This document shows positions 1 to 6,131 of a DNA stretch of 17,884 nucleotides, in pieces. The position numbers and the translations under genes were made by a program. Below the pieces are notes generated by a model. The model was not told the DNA's origin. It did not search any database and worked only from the letters and a program-made list of their open reading frames with translations. The DNA comes from Patescibacteria group bacterium UBA7522 (lineage in GTDB: Bacteria; Patescibacteriota; CPR2; UBA1875): assembly GCA_002476865.1 (NCBI GenBank), contig DLNA01000018.1, positions 716 to 18,599 on the forward strand. The letters are read 5' to 3'. Every line of letters starts with the position of its first letter. The first letter of the stretch is position 1.

Positions 1-624
1 GGTGAAACTGAAAGATGGTGCTCTGGCGAAGGCCCTGTGATCAAGGCCAAGTATTCGGTTTTTAGATTTCCGGTTGATTGTGGCTATATCTCCCAAGGAT
101 TTGGGAATACAATCTTTGCAGCTATCGATAACGCTTACAAAGGAGCTATACATAACGGTTTTGACGTGGGCGTAAAAACAGGAACCCCAATTTATGCAAT
201 TGGGGAGGGAACAATTTACGCAAGAGGAAAGACGCCTTCTGGCGGTTGGGGAAACTGGGTCATGATTAAACACAGTCCCGTTAAAATACCAACCGGAGAG
301 AAGAACAAAGATGGAGAACCAATCTATACCGAAAGACAGTATTACTCGCTTTCAGCTCACATGGTAGCAGAAACCCATCTTAAGGTTGGCGAAAGAGTTA
401 CTCCGAGTACCGTTATTGGTTTTGTTGGCGGAACACCCTACTGGGCGCCGCATCTTCACCTTAGCTTGTTTTCTAGCATATCTGGTTGGGGACCAGATGC
501 CACCGGCGGCAAAACCAATACAATTGGAGAGTACCCAGGTAATGTTGTTAATCCACTTGATTTTATGGACATACCAATCTCCACAAAAGGCACCGACTGG
601 GATGCAAAATATGCACATTTTTAG
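1..624 (+). CDS. M23 family metallopeptidase (LytM-like), 5' end outside window
   Basis: Zinc endopeptidase of the LytM/M23 fold, which in this family cuts peptide cross-links of peptidoglycan outside the membrane. The frame is open from base 1; the first possible start, GTG at 37, has no convincing ribosome site, and 12 codons upstream of it read through without a stop, so the N-terminus is probably missing. Counting from GTG 37, the zinc-site motif HNGFD (H39, D43), the SAH motif (H108) and PHLHL (H139, H141) are all present, in the order and spacing of an active M23 domain. The segment GTPIYAIGEGTIYARG is the usual beta-strand signature before the core. M23 proteins normally carry a signal or membrane anchor plus coiled coil N-terminally; none is visible here because of the cut. 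A TAG stop (622-624) is followed by a 144-base gap. Family assignment is secure; substrate is inferred. Confidence 0.9.
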   Translation, partial: GETERWCSGEGPVIKAKYSVFRFPVDCGYISQGFGNTIFAAIDNAYKGAIHNGFDVGVKTGTPIYAIGEGTIYARGKTPSGGWGNWVMIKHSPVKIPTGEKNKDGEPIYTERQYYSLSAHMVAETHLKVGERVTPSTVIGFVGGTPYWAPHLHLSLFSSISGWGPDATGGKTNTIGEYPGNVVNPLDFMDIPISTKGTDWDAKYAHF

Positions 625-694
625 CCAGAAATTTTAAACAAAACAAAAAAGAGGTTCTAAAAACTTGATCTTAAAGTTTGTGAATCGTAGCTTG

Positions 695-716
695 TTCTAA
701 ATTTTAAAATTTAGAA
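695..716. repeat. Perfect 22-bp AT-rich palindrome upstream of ctpA
   Basis: Arms TTCTAAATTTT and AAAATTTAGAA form a perfect inverted repeat with no spacer. It lies between the M23 gene and the ctpA promoter, just upstream of the TTGTAA box. It could be a weak terminator for the M23 gene (only short T tracts follow) or a dimeric regulator site. No function can be assigned from sequence alone. Confidence 0.5.
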
Positions 717-717
717 T

Positions 718-745
718 TTGTAATTAAATCATGCTAAACTATATT
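718..745 (+). promoter_or_regulatory. Predicted promoter of ctpA-rplI
   Basis: TTGTAA (718-723), 16-base spacer, TATATT (740-745). An overlapping alternative is the extended -10 TGCTAAACT (732-740). Either places the transcript start about 17-22 bases before the ATG at 769. The leader has no good Shine-Dalgarno; GAAGGG around 751 is the nearest purine stretch. Confidence 0.5.
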
Positions 746-768
746 TAGCCGAAGGGCCTTTATTTTTT

Positions 769-1986
769 ATGAAAAAAGACGAAACAAAAGAACAAAAAAA
801 TAAAAAAATAAAAATCGGGATAATTTTAATCTCCGTCTTTATTTTGGGTTGGTTTTTTGGTTCTCAGGACGCAAAAATTTCGAGAGTTGGATTTACTCCA
901 AAACTAATCGAGCGAGATTCAAGTGAATCATCTGCCGACTTTTCCGTTTTTTGGCGAGCATGGGATCTTATCGTTGAGAAATATGACGGAGAAGTGGATT
1001 TTAAAAAAATGATTTACGGCGCAATTAAAGGGATGTCGGAGGCGCTTGGGGACCCGTATACGGTCTTTATGACCCCGGAGGAGTCACAAGCACTTGAAAA
1101 TGAGCTCTCTGGGGTTATTTACGGAATAGGGGCCGAGATAGGAATAAAAAATGACAAGTTGACCGTAATATCGCCTCTCTCCGGATCTCCGGCCGAGGAA
1201 GCCGGGCTGATGCCGGGTGATATTATTATCAAAATTGACGATGAAGAGACCACCAAAATGAGTGTCGACGAAGCGGTTAGCAAAATCAGAGGCAAAGAAG
1301 GAACAAATGTAGTTTTAACAATTGCTAGAGGTAAAACAGAAAAAACCTATAAAATAAAAAGGTCAAAAATAACCATAAAAAGCGTAAACCATGAAATTAT
1401 TGAAGAGAATATCGGTTACATAGAGATCACCCGCTTCGATGAAAAAACCACGACAAATCTCAGAAAAGCGCTTGATGAATTTGCTTCAAAGAATATCGAA
1501 AAAATTATTCTCGATTTAAGAGGCAACCCTGGCGGCTACCTTGACCAATCAATTTCGGTATCTTCGGAGTTTTTGGAAAAAGGCGTTATTGTTACCGAGA
1601 AAAAGGATGTCGACACAAATGGGAAAAGGTACGAATACAAGGCCAGTGGCCGTGGCAAAATGACAGATAAAAAATATAAAATCGTTGTACTGGTTAATGA
1701 GGGCTCCGCATCGGCGGCCGAAATAGTTGCAGGTGCCCTAAAAGACCACAAAAGAGCAACTATTGTGGGTGAAACCACTTTTGGAAAGGGTTCCGTGCAG
1801 GAAATCGAAAATCTTTCCGGTGGAGCAAAGATGAGGATTACCGTAGCACACTGGTACACGCCAAACGGTCAAAATATTGCTAAAAGCGGCATCAAACCAG
1901 ATATAGAGGCCAAGCTCACTGAAGAGGATTATGATAAAGGTCGCGACCCACAGCTAAAAAGGGCCATTTCAATATTAAATAAATAA
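769..1986 (+). CDS. CtpA-type carboxy-terminal processing protease, S41 family
   Basis: Membrane-anchored serine protease that in this family trims C-termini of envelope proteins and regulates peptidoglycan hydrolases. A short basic N-terminus precedes one membrane segment at about residues 15-31, so the bulk is predicted outside the membrane. A PDZ domain follows (about 112-190, with GIGAEIG and SPAEEAGLMPGD), then the S41 core with the conserved LDLRGNPGG. The catalytic serine is S313 in NEGSASAAE and the general-base lysine is K340 in TFGKGSVQ, with Q344 behind; the Ser-Lys spacing fits the CtpA/CtpB family, so it should be active. Length (405) is normal. The start follows a plausible promoter but lacks a clear ribosome site. 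Its stop is 9 bases from rplI, suggesting co-transcription with a ribosomal protein, an unexpected pairing by function. The adjacent M23 peptidase could be a substrate, but that is only a guess from context. Confidence 0.93.
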   Translation: MKKDETKEQKNKKIKIGIILISVFILGWFFGSQDAKISRVGFTPKLIERDSSESSADFSVFWRAWDLIVEKYDGEVDFKKMIYGAIKGMSEALGDPYTVFMTPEESQALENELSGVIYGIGAEIGIKNDKLTVISPLSGSPAEEAGLMPGDIIIKIDDEETTKMSVDEAVSKIRGKEGTNVVLTIARGKTEKTYKIKRSKITIKSVNHEIIEENIGYIEITRFDEKTTTNLRKALDEFASKNIEKIILDLRGNPGGYLDQSISVSSEFLEKGVIVTEKKDVDTNGKRYEYKASGRGKMTDKKYKIVVLVNEGSASAAEIVAGALKDHKRATIVGETTFGKGSVQEIENLSGGAKMRITVAHWYTPNGQNIAKSGIKPDIEAKLTEEDYDKGRDPQLKRAISILNK

Positions 1987-1995
1987 AGGAGAGAG

Positions 1996-2436
1996 ATGAA
2001 AGTAATTTTTTTAGAAAATTTAAATGAATTTAAAGTTGGAGATATTAAAAATGTTCCCGACGGCTATGCCAGAAACTTTTTAATTCCAAGGGGAATCGCC
2101 GAGATTGCAACTGAATCAAAGATTAAAGAGCTGGAAACAAAAATAGAAAAGATAAAAAAGGATGAGGAACAAAGAGTGTCAGAAGCAAACAAATTAGCAG
2201 AAAGAATATCAGGACTTAAAATTACCCTAACCGAAGAGGTTAATGAAGAGGGCCATCTATATGGAGCCATCACCGCAAAAGAGATATCAGAAGCGCTAAG
2301 CAAAAACGGTATTGAAATTGAGCCAGCGAACATTATTATTGAAGAGCCGATAAAAGAACTTGGGGAATCAGAGATTGTTGTTAAGGTCGGTCATGGAGTT
2401 GAGTCAACACTAAAGATTTCAGTTAAAAGAAAATAA
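1996..2436 (+). CDS. rplI: 50S ribosomal protein bL9
   Basis: Component of the large ribosomal subunit near the L1 stalk, where it influences translational fidelity. The N-terminal RNA-binding domain is clear (KVIFLENL, VGDIKNVPDGYARNFLIPRG, about residues 1-45). A long charged connecting helix (about 45-75) and a C-terminal domain with the HLYGAIT signature follow. At 146 residues it matches the usual length. The ATG is preceded by a strong GGAGAGAG ribosome site, and the gene is 9 bases after ctpA, so it is probably read from the same message. A strong terminator follows. From memory, bL9 is missing in Microgenomates and some other CPR groups, so its presence is a useful lineage marker favouring Parcubacteria-like groups. 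Confidence 0.97.
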   Translation: MKVIFLENLNEFKVGDIKNVPDGYARNFLIPRGIAEIATESKIKELETKIEKIKKDEEQRVSEANKLAERISGLKITLTEEVNEEGHLYGAITAKEISEALSKNGIEIEPANIIIEEPIKELGESEIVVKVGHGVESTLKISVKRK

Positions 2437-2466
2437 AAACTAAAACTTATTAAAAATTCAGGATAA

Positions 2467-2497
2467 TTAAAAACCGGCTATTAATGCCGGTTTTTAA
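2467..2497. terminator. Bidirectional terminator between rplI and rpmA
   Basis: A perfect 12-bp stem (TTAAAAACCGGC at 2467-2478, GCCGGTTTTTAA at 2486-2497) encloses a 7-base loop. The stem is GC-rich at its top and ends in T runs on both strands. It lies between two convergent genes, so it can end both transcripts. Confidence 0.9.
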
Positions 2498-2512
2498 TCG
2501 CTTTTGGGATTT

Positions 2513-2791
2513 TTAATTTGGGACAACACTTACAATAGTTTTTTTGTTCTTTTTACCGGTAAAGCTTTTTACGGCTTTTTCTGAAAACTGAACTCGTCCA
2601 TCAATTACAGAAAAAATTGTATCATCTTTACCAACCATAACATTTTCTCCCGGTTCCCACTTGGAACCTCTTTGACGAACAATAATATTTCCGGCCTTGA
2701 CTATTTCGCCACCGAATTTTTTTACTCCTAATCTTTTTGACTTACTATCACGACCCAATCTTGTTGAGCCGCCAGCTTTTGTATGTGCCAT
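2513..2791 (-). CDS. rpmA: 50S ribosomal protein bL27
   Basis: Large-subunit protein whose N-terminal tail reaches the peptidyl-transferase centre. The protein begins MAHTKAGGSTRLGRDS, the mature form directly: there is no Prp-cleaved N-terminal extension of the Firmicutes type. The conserved beta-barrel follows (GNIIVRQRGSKWEPGENVMVGKDDTIFS). At 92 residues it is slightly longer than the usual 84-90. The ATG is preceded by a GAGG ribosome site, and a near-consensus promoter lies 24 bases further up. bL27 is usually encoded with bL21; no bL21 gene is present in this window on either side, so here it is transcribed alone. Confidence 0.97.
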   Translation of the reverse strand: MAHTKAGGSTRLGRDSKSKRLGVKKFGGEIVKAGNIIVRQRGSKWEPGENVMVGKDDTIFSVIDGRVQFSEKAVKSFTGKKNKKTIVSVVPN

Positions 2792-2814
2792 TTTCTGCCT
2801 CTTTTAACCTAGAA

Positions 2815-2843
2815 ATTTTAACACAAAAACATTATTTTTTCAA
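2815..2843 (-). promoter_or_regulatory. Promoter of rpmA
   Basis: Read on the minus strand: TTGAAA (2843-2838), exactly 17 bases, TAAAAT (2820-2815). The start of transcription is predicted near 2808, giving a short leader of about 16 bases that contains the GAGG ribosome site. Confidence 0.8.
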
Positions 2844-2869
2844 GGATTAAAGAAAATCTTTTTAAAATC

Positions 2870-2908
2870 ATGACCAAAAATGGAAAAATTATGACTAAAA
2901 ATGTAAAA
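2870..2908 (+). repeat. Imperfect direct repeat, 2 x 18 bp, period 21
   Basis: ATGACCAAAAATGGAAAA (2870-2887) and ATGACTAAAAATGTAAAA (2891-2908) match at 16 of 18 positions and are offset by 21 bases, two helical turns. The second copy overlaps the -10 box of the downstream methylase gene. It may be an operator or simply a local duplication. Confidence 0.55.
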
Positions 2909-2909
2909 T
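2881..2909 (+). promoter_or_regulatory. Promoter of SPOUT methylase gene, predicted leaderless
   Basis: TGGAAA (2881-2886), 17 bases, TAAAAT (2904-2909). Only 6 bases separate the -10 box from the ATG at 2916, so the standard start of transcription (7 bases past the box) falls on the A of the start codon. There is no ribosome site. Confidence 0.6.
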
Positions 2910-2915
2910 ATAAAA

Positions 2916-3353
2916 ATGAAAGTTGTTCTGGAGAATATAAGAAGCGCACAAAACGTTGGATCAATAATTCGAACCTGTGATGCCTTTGGTATAAGAGATA
3001 TTTATTTTTGTGGCATTACACCAACGCCAGAAAATAAAAAAGTTTTAAAAACATCACTCGGAGCAGAAAAAAATATTAATACACATTATAAAATCTCAAC
3101 GACACAAGCACTATCTGAGCTTAAAAAAGATAATGAATTAATCGCCCTGGAAATAACCCAAAACGCCATTGATATTAAAAAGTTTAAGTCAGAAAAAAAT
3201 ATTGTGATTGTTCTGGGTAACGAAATCTCTGGAATTTCAGACCAATCCCTTTCTTTGTGCGATAAAGTTTTAAAAATTCCGATGAAGGGGACGAAAGAAT
3301 CGCTTAATGTTGCTGTTGCTTTTGGAATTGCCGCCTTTGAGTTAAGTCAATAA
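2916..3353 (+). CDS. SPOUT-class (TrmH/SpoU family) RNA 2'-O-methyltransferase
   Basis: Predicted to transfer a methyl group from S-adenosylmethionine to a ribose 2'-OH of tRNA or rRNA. All three SpoU motifs are visible. Motif 1 is NVGSIIRTCDAFG (N13, R19). Motif 2 is IVIVLGNEISGIS (about 96-108). Motif 3 is IPMKGTKESLNVAVAFGIA (about 121-139), which supplies the knot and the SAM pocket. The segment KVLKTSLGAEK also fits the family. At 145 residues it is a minimal SPOUT domain without the N-terminal substrate-binding extension of RlmB or the C-terminal one of TrmH. It is closest in size to TrmL-like enzymes, but the target (tRNA wobble base, G18 or rRNA) cannot be told from sequence. It sits alone, divergent from rpmA, and appears to be translated from a leaderless message. 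Confidence 0.88.
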   Translation: MKVVLENIRSAQNVGSIIRTCDAFGIRDIYFCGITPTPENKKVLKTSLGAEKNINTHYKISTTQALSELKKDNELIALEITQNAIDIKKFKSEKNIVIVLGNEISGISDQSLSLCDKVLKIPMKGTKESLNVAVAFGIAAFELSQ

Positions 3354-3355
3354 TA

Positions 3356-3383
3356 TTGTGTACTTTTTTTGAAGTAGTAAAAT
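3356..3383 (+). promoter_or_regulatory. Predicted promoter of the TM2-DUF4870 operon
   Basis: TTGTGT (3356-3361), 16 bases, TAAAAT (3378-3383). It predicts a leader of about 43 bases that contains a small hairpin and a strong ribosome site. Confidence 0.5.
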
Positions 3384-3405
3384 ATAGTTAAGTTATTATT
3401 TAAAC

Positions 3406-3420
3406 CCCAACATTGTTGGG
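3406..3420 (+). promoter_or_regulatory. Leader hairpin abutting the ribosome site
   Basis: CCCAA (3406-3410) pairs with TTGGG (3416-3420) around loop CATTG; the flanks extend it to a near-perfect 7-bp dyad. The ribosome site AAAGGAG begins at the next base. It might tune access of ribosomes to the TTG start at 3433. Confidence 0.45.
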
Positions 3421-3432
3421 AAAGGAGATTAA

Positions 3433-3645
3433 TTGGCAAAAGAAGTAAAAGAGCTCAATTGGATACTAACCCTCGTTCTTTCGATTTTTCTAGGTCAGCT
3501 AGGAGTTGATAGGTTTATGATGGGTCAGGTAGGACTCGGTATATTAAAACTTATAACCTTTGGTGGTTTTGGAATTTGGTGGCTGGTCGATGTCATCAGA
3601 ATTGCAACCAAAAGCGAATATAAAAATGTTAAGTGGGTAGAATAA
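3433..3645 (+). CDS. TM2 domain membrane protein
   Basis: Small membrane protein consisting almost entirely of a TM2 domain: two membrane helices joined by a short loop. The first helix is about residues 10-24 (WILTLVLSIFLGQLGVDRF). The second is about 38-56 (LITFGGFGIWWLVDVIRIA). The family hallmarks GxxGxDRF, a G-rich turn and GIWWLVD are all present. Function of bacterial TM2 proteins is unknown; they are often paired with other small membrane proteins. The start is TTG, decided by AAAGGAG six bases upstream; translation from it gives the expected domain boundary. It is followed after 14 bases by a DUF4870 gene with its own ribosome site, and one terminator serves both. The pairing suggests a shared membrane role, but no function is assigned. 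Confidence 0.88.
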   Translation: MAKEVKELNWILTLVLSIFLGQLGVDRFMMGQVGLGILKLITFGGFGIWWLVDVIRIATKSEYKNVKWVE

Positions 3646-3659
3646 ATAAAGGAGTTAAA

Positions 3660-4028
3660 ATGGCAGACGAAATAAAAAAAGAAACACCCCCAAAAAGTGA
3701 GACCGGTCTTGAGCCAAACGTAGCGGCTCTTCTTGCCTATCTTTTTGGCTGGGTTGGCGGTCTTGTTTTCTTTTTGATTGAAAAAGAAAACAAGTTTGTA
3801 AGATTTGCCGCAATGCAATCCATAATCTTAAATGTAGCCCTTTTTGTGACATACTTTATAATCGGTATTCTTGGCGCAGTCACTTTTGGTATCGGGGCTA
3901 TCTTATCACCATTAGTTGGCCTGGGTTTTGTTGTTATTTGGATTATGCTCATGGTTAAAGCATATCAAAACGAAGAGTGGGAACTGCCAGTTATCGGAAA
4001 AATAGCAAGAGACGTTATCAATAAGTAG
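3660..4028 (+). CDS. DUF4870 (Tic20-like) membrane protein
   Basis: Polytopic membrane protein of the DUF4870 family, distantly related to the Tic20/HOTT fold; function unknown. The signature is strong: GLEPNVAALLAYLFGWVGGLVFFLIEKENKFVRFAAMQS contains the family's conserved GLE..LAYL and EKENKFVRFxAMQS motifs. Three membrane helices are expected (about 21-41, 54-76 and 79-101), with an Asp/Glu-rich N-terminus and basic C-terminus. The ATG at 3660 is chosen over an in-frame GTG at 3633 because GGAG lies at 3651-3654. The GTG start would overlap the upstream TM2 gene and add nine residues with no ribosome site. The protein is 122 residues, normal for the family. It is co-transcribed with the TM2 gene. 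Confidence 0.88.
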   Translation: MADEIKKETPPKSETGLEPNVAALLAYLFGWVGGLVFFLIEKENKFVRFAAMQSIILNVALFVTYFIIGILGAVTFGIGAILSPLVGLGFVVIWIMLMVKAYQNEEWELPVIGKIARDVINK

Positions 4029-4041
4029 TCACTAGATAGCT

Positions 4042-4073
4042 AAAAAACAAGGCCCTCTGGGTCTTGTTTTTTT
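4042..4073 (+). terminator. Rho-independent terminator after DUF4870
   Basis: The stem AAAAAACAAGGCCC / GGGTCTTGTTTTTT (14 pairs with one G-T) has loop TCT, and the 3' arm is itself the T run. The -35 box of nfo begins at the next base, an extreme case of compaction. Confidence 0.85.
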
Positions 4074-4101
4074 ATGACAAATAAAAACTACTTGATATAA
4101 T
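4074..4101 (+). promoter_or_regulatory. Promoter of nfo, predicted leaderless
   Basis: ATGACA (4074-4079), 16 bases, perfect TATAAT (4096-4101) with the extended TG at 4093-4094. Six bases separate it from the ATG, so the predicted transcript begins at the A of the start codon (4108). Confidence 0.75.
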
Positions 4102-4107
4102 AGAGAT

Positions 4108-4959
4108 ATGATACTTGGAGCACATATTGGTGTTTCTGGAGGACTAGCAAAGGCCGCTGACTTAGCACACCTTGTTGGTTGTGAGGCAATTCAAATTTTT
4201 ACTTCAAACCCTCAAGGGTGGAAATTCACAATAAGAACAGATGAAGAGATAGAGAGATTCAAATCAAAAATCAAAAAATACAACATAAAATACACCGTTG
4301 GCCATTCTATATATTTAATAAACATCGCTTCCCCAAACCCCTACATTTACACCAACTCAATTAATTCATTAATTTCTGGTCTTGTTCTAGCAAGAAAAGC
4401 CGATTTGAACGGAGTTGTTATTCACGTTGGTTCTCACACGGGCTCGGGATTCGAAAACGGAATAGAACAAATAGTAAATGCGCTGGATCAAGCCCTAACA
4501 ACAACCGAGGGTTCTATTCCAATCCTTTTAGAAACAGATGCCGGTAGCGGCAATCGAATCGGATGTAAGTTTTCTGATATTGGTCTTATTTTTAAAAAAA
4601 TGGAAAAACACCAACACAATAAATCACTAAGGGTTTGTCTTGATACTTGCCATGTTTTCGCCTCTGGCTATCCTATTCATACTCAAAGGGGACTCGAAAA
4701 AACACTTACCGAATTCGATAAGGAGATCGGATTAAGTAAGCTAGATCTCATTCATCTAAATGACTCCAAAGGCGAATTTGGATCCAATAAGGACCGCCAC
4801 GAGGTAGTGGGCGAAGGATTGATCGGACTCGAAGCATTTGAAAGAATTATTAATCATCCAAAATTAAAAGATATTCCCGGAATCATAGAGACGCCAGATA
4901 CAAAGACCCTGGCGGATGAAGACACGTCTCTTAAGAGATTAAAATCTTTACGTAAATAA
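4108..4959 (+). CDS. nfo: Endonuclease IV (AP endonuclease, Nfo family)
   Basis: Cleaves DNA 5' of abasic sites in base-excision repair, using three zinc ions in a TIM barrel. At 283 residues it is nearly the length of the Escherichia coli enzyme (285), and all nine expected metal ligands are in register: H66, H106, E142, D179, H182, H216, D229, H231 and E261. Diagnostic stretches are GAHIGVSGG, LETDAGSGNRIG, LDTCHVFASGY, HLNDSKG and GIIETPD. The AP-site signature is complete, so it should be active. The start is fixed by the predicted leaderless promoter, as no ribosome site exists. It stands alone, between a terminator and the nnrD gene 62 bases downstream, which appears to have its own promoter. 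Confidence 0.97.
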   Translation: MILGAHIGVSGGLAKAADLAHLVGCEAIQIFTSNPQGWKFTIRTDEEIERFKSKIKKYNIKYTVGHSIYLINIASPNPYIYTNSINSLISGLVLARKADLNGVVIHVGSHTGSGFENGIEQIVNALDQALTTTEGSIPILLETDAGSGNRIGCKFSDIGLIFKKMEKHQHNKSLRVCLDTCHVFASGYPIHTQRGLEKTLTEFDKEIGLSKLDLIHLNDSKGEFGSNKDRHEVVGEGLIGLEAFERIINHPKLKDIPGIIETPDTKTLADEDTSLKRLKSLRK

Positions 4960-4966
4960 TTTTGTC

Positions 4967-4995
4967 TTGGATTTTTTAAATAATAATTTGATAAT
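4967..4995 (+). promoter_or_regulatory. Predicted promoter of nnrD
   Basis: TTGGAT (4967-4972), 17 bases, GATAAT (4990-4995). It predicts a leader of about 20 bases with no Shine-Dalgarno. A second, weaker extended -10 (TGGTAATTT, 5010-5018) sits against the ATG. Confidence 0.45.
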
Positions 4996-5021
4996 CGAAA
5001 AGTAAAAACTGGTAATTTAAG

Positions 5022-5966
5022 ATGGAAAAAATTTATCAAACAAAACTTCTTTATCCTGAAATTCTCTGGGAAAGACCGGTCCATTATTATAAATCAAAAG
5101 CCGGAAAAATTTTGATTATCGCCGGGTCTAGAGGAATGGCGGGAGCGGCACTTCTTGCTTCTGAGGCCGCCTTTAGGAGTGGAACGGGCATAATTACCCT
5201 GGCTTTTCCCGAAGAGCTAAAAAGCTCTTTTACAGATATCTTACCCGAAACCATGACTCTGTCGCTACCCCAAACCCATTCGGGTAGCTTGTCAAAACAG
5301 GGCAAAAGTTTAATTTTCGAACAGATAAATTCAACCGATCTTGTTGTTATTGGCCCGGGTATATCAACTAATACCGAGACGGTTCAACTTGTTTGGGAAT
5401 TACTACAAAGCATAGAAAAGCCCATTGTCTTAGATGCTGATGGCCTAAAAGCGCTGGCTTATGGGATCGATGCCATTAGGTCAAAGAACGGCCTTAGGGC
5501 TGTTGATGAATATTTCCGTAAAATTAAAGCAAAATTAATATTGACTCCGCGTCCCGGAGAGGCAAGCAAAATTTTGTATGCTCTGGGCATAAAGAAGGAC
5601 AAAACCAAATTGGACTACGTAGAAAAAAACAAAGAAACTTCGGCTAAAATAATCTCTGAAGCTCTTGGGGCAATCATTGTCCTGAAAGGTCACCACACGG
5701 TCATTGTTTCGGATAAAAGATTAATCATAGATAGGGTTGGAGGACCAGAGCTTGCTACTGCTGGAAGCGGCGATGTCCTTTCGGGCATTATTGGCTCTTT
5801 TTTGGCCCAAAATCCTAAAAAGCCACTAAAGGCCATTACAACCGCCGTTTATCTTCACTCTTTAGCCGGGAGATTAGCTAAAGAGGAGATAGGCGAAAGG
5901 CCTTTAAAAGCTAGTGACATAATAACCTTTTTACCAAAAGCCATAAAAAAAGCCGAAGAAGAATAA
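5022..5966 (+). CDS. nnrD: ADP/ATP-dependent NAD(P)H-hydrate dehydratase (NnrD-like)
   Basis: Ribokinase-fold enzyme that repairs hydrated (damaged) NADH and NADPH using a nucleotide. Visible motifs include the N-terminal IIAGSRGMAGAALLASEAAF (about 32-51), VIGPGIS (about 109-115), IVLDADGL (135-142) and ILTPRPGEASK (about 173-183). AIIVLKGHHTVI (about 217-228) and the catalytic AGSGDVLSG with D251 follow. The protein is a dehydratase domain only: the partner epimerase domain (NnrE) that is fused N-terminally in many bacteria is absent, and no separate one is seen here. Residues about 146-172 form an insertion between the DADGL and TPRPGE motifs that is longer than usual. It ends 12 bases before the 3' end of a convergent tRNA gene, and no terminator is visible between them. 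Confidence 0.9.
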   Translation: MEKIYQTKLLYPEILWERPVHYYKSKAGKILIIAGSRGMAGAALLASEAAFRSGTGIITLAFPEELKSSFTDILPETMTLSLPQTHSGSLSKQGKSLIFEQINSTDLVVIGPGISTNTETVQLVWELLQSIEKPIVLDADGLKALAYGIDAIRSKNGLRAVDEYFRKIKAKLILTPRPGEASKILYALGIKKDKTKLDYVEKNKETSAKIISEALGAIIVLKGHHTVIVSDKRLIIDRVGGPELATAGSGDVLSGIIGSFLAQNPKKPLKAITTAVYLHSLAGRLAKEEIGERPLKASDIITFLPKAIKKAEEE

Positions 5967-5978
5967 TTTAAAAATAAT

Positions 5979-6063
5979 TGGTGGGCAAGGAGGGAATCGA
6001 ACCCTCATGGATTGCTCCACACGATTTTGAGTCGTGCGCGTATACCAGTTCCGCCACTTGCCC
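5979..6063 (-). tRNA. tRNA-Leu, anticodon CAA
   Basis: The minus strand folds as a class II tRNA. The 7-bp acceptor stem is GGGCAAG/CTTGCCC with discriminator A. The anticodon stem CACGA/TCGTG carries loop CTCAAAA (anticodon CAA, plus-strand 6027-6029), which decodes UUG. The variable arm is long (TGGA-GCAA-TCCA), and the T arm is GAGGG-TTCGATT-CCCTC. The 3' CCA is encoded (5979-5981). The long variable arm and the CAA anticodon identify leucine. No intron is seen. It lies between nnrD and the sortase gene. Confidence 0.96.
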
Positions 6064-6102
6064 TAATAATCTTTATTTGACGTGCAATTTGTAATCTGAA
6101 AG

Positions 6103-6131
6103 ATTATAATTCAAAAGGAGGGAGTTTTCAA
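6103..6131 (-). promoter_or_regulatory. Promoter of tRNA-Leu, overlapping the sortase start
   Basis: On the minus strand: TTGAAA (6131-6126), exactly 17 bases, TATAAT (6108-6103). This is almost consensus, placing the start near 6096 with a 33-base 5' leader for RNase P to remove. Its -35 box abuts the sortase TTG codon and its spacer covers the sortase ribosome site. Confidence 0.75.
6105..6110 (+). promoter_or_regulatory. Possible -10 box of the sortase gene
   Basis: The octamer ATTATAAT (6103-6110) is self-complementary and so reads as TATAAT on the plus strand too. It predicts a transcript start near 6117, right at AGGAGG. No -35 box lies at 16-18 bases; TTGACG (6077-6082) is 22 bases away, so this side is doubtful. 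Confidence 0.35.

Noticed and set aside
352..618. Minus-strand frame within the M23 gene, and similar opposite-strand frames inside ctpA, rplI, the DUF4870 gene, nfo, yhaM and others
   Set aside because: They lie antisense to clearly recognised genes, lack ribosome sites and have no family features.
3633..3659. Earlier GTG start for the DUF4870 protein
   Set aside because: No ribosome site, overlaps the TM2 gene, and the added nine residues are not family-like; GGAG precedes ATG 3660.
6077..6110. TTGACG-TATAAT as a sortase promoter
   Set aside because: The spacer is 22 bases, too long for a standard promoter; only the -10 box was kept, at low confidence.
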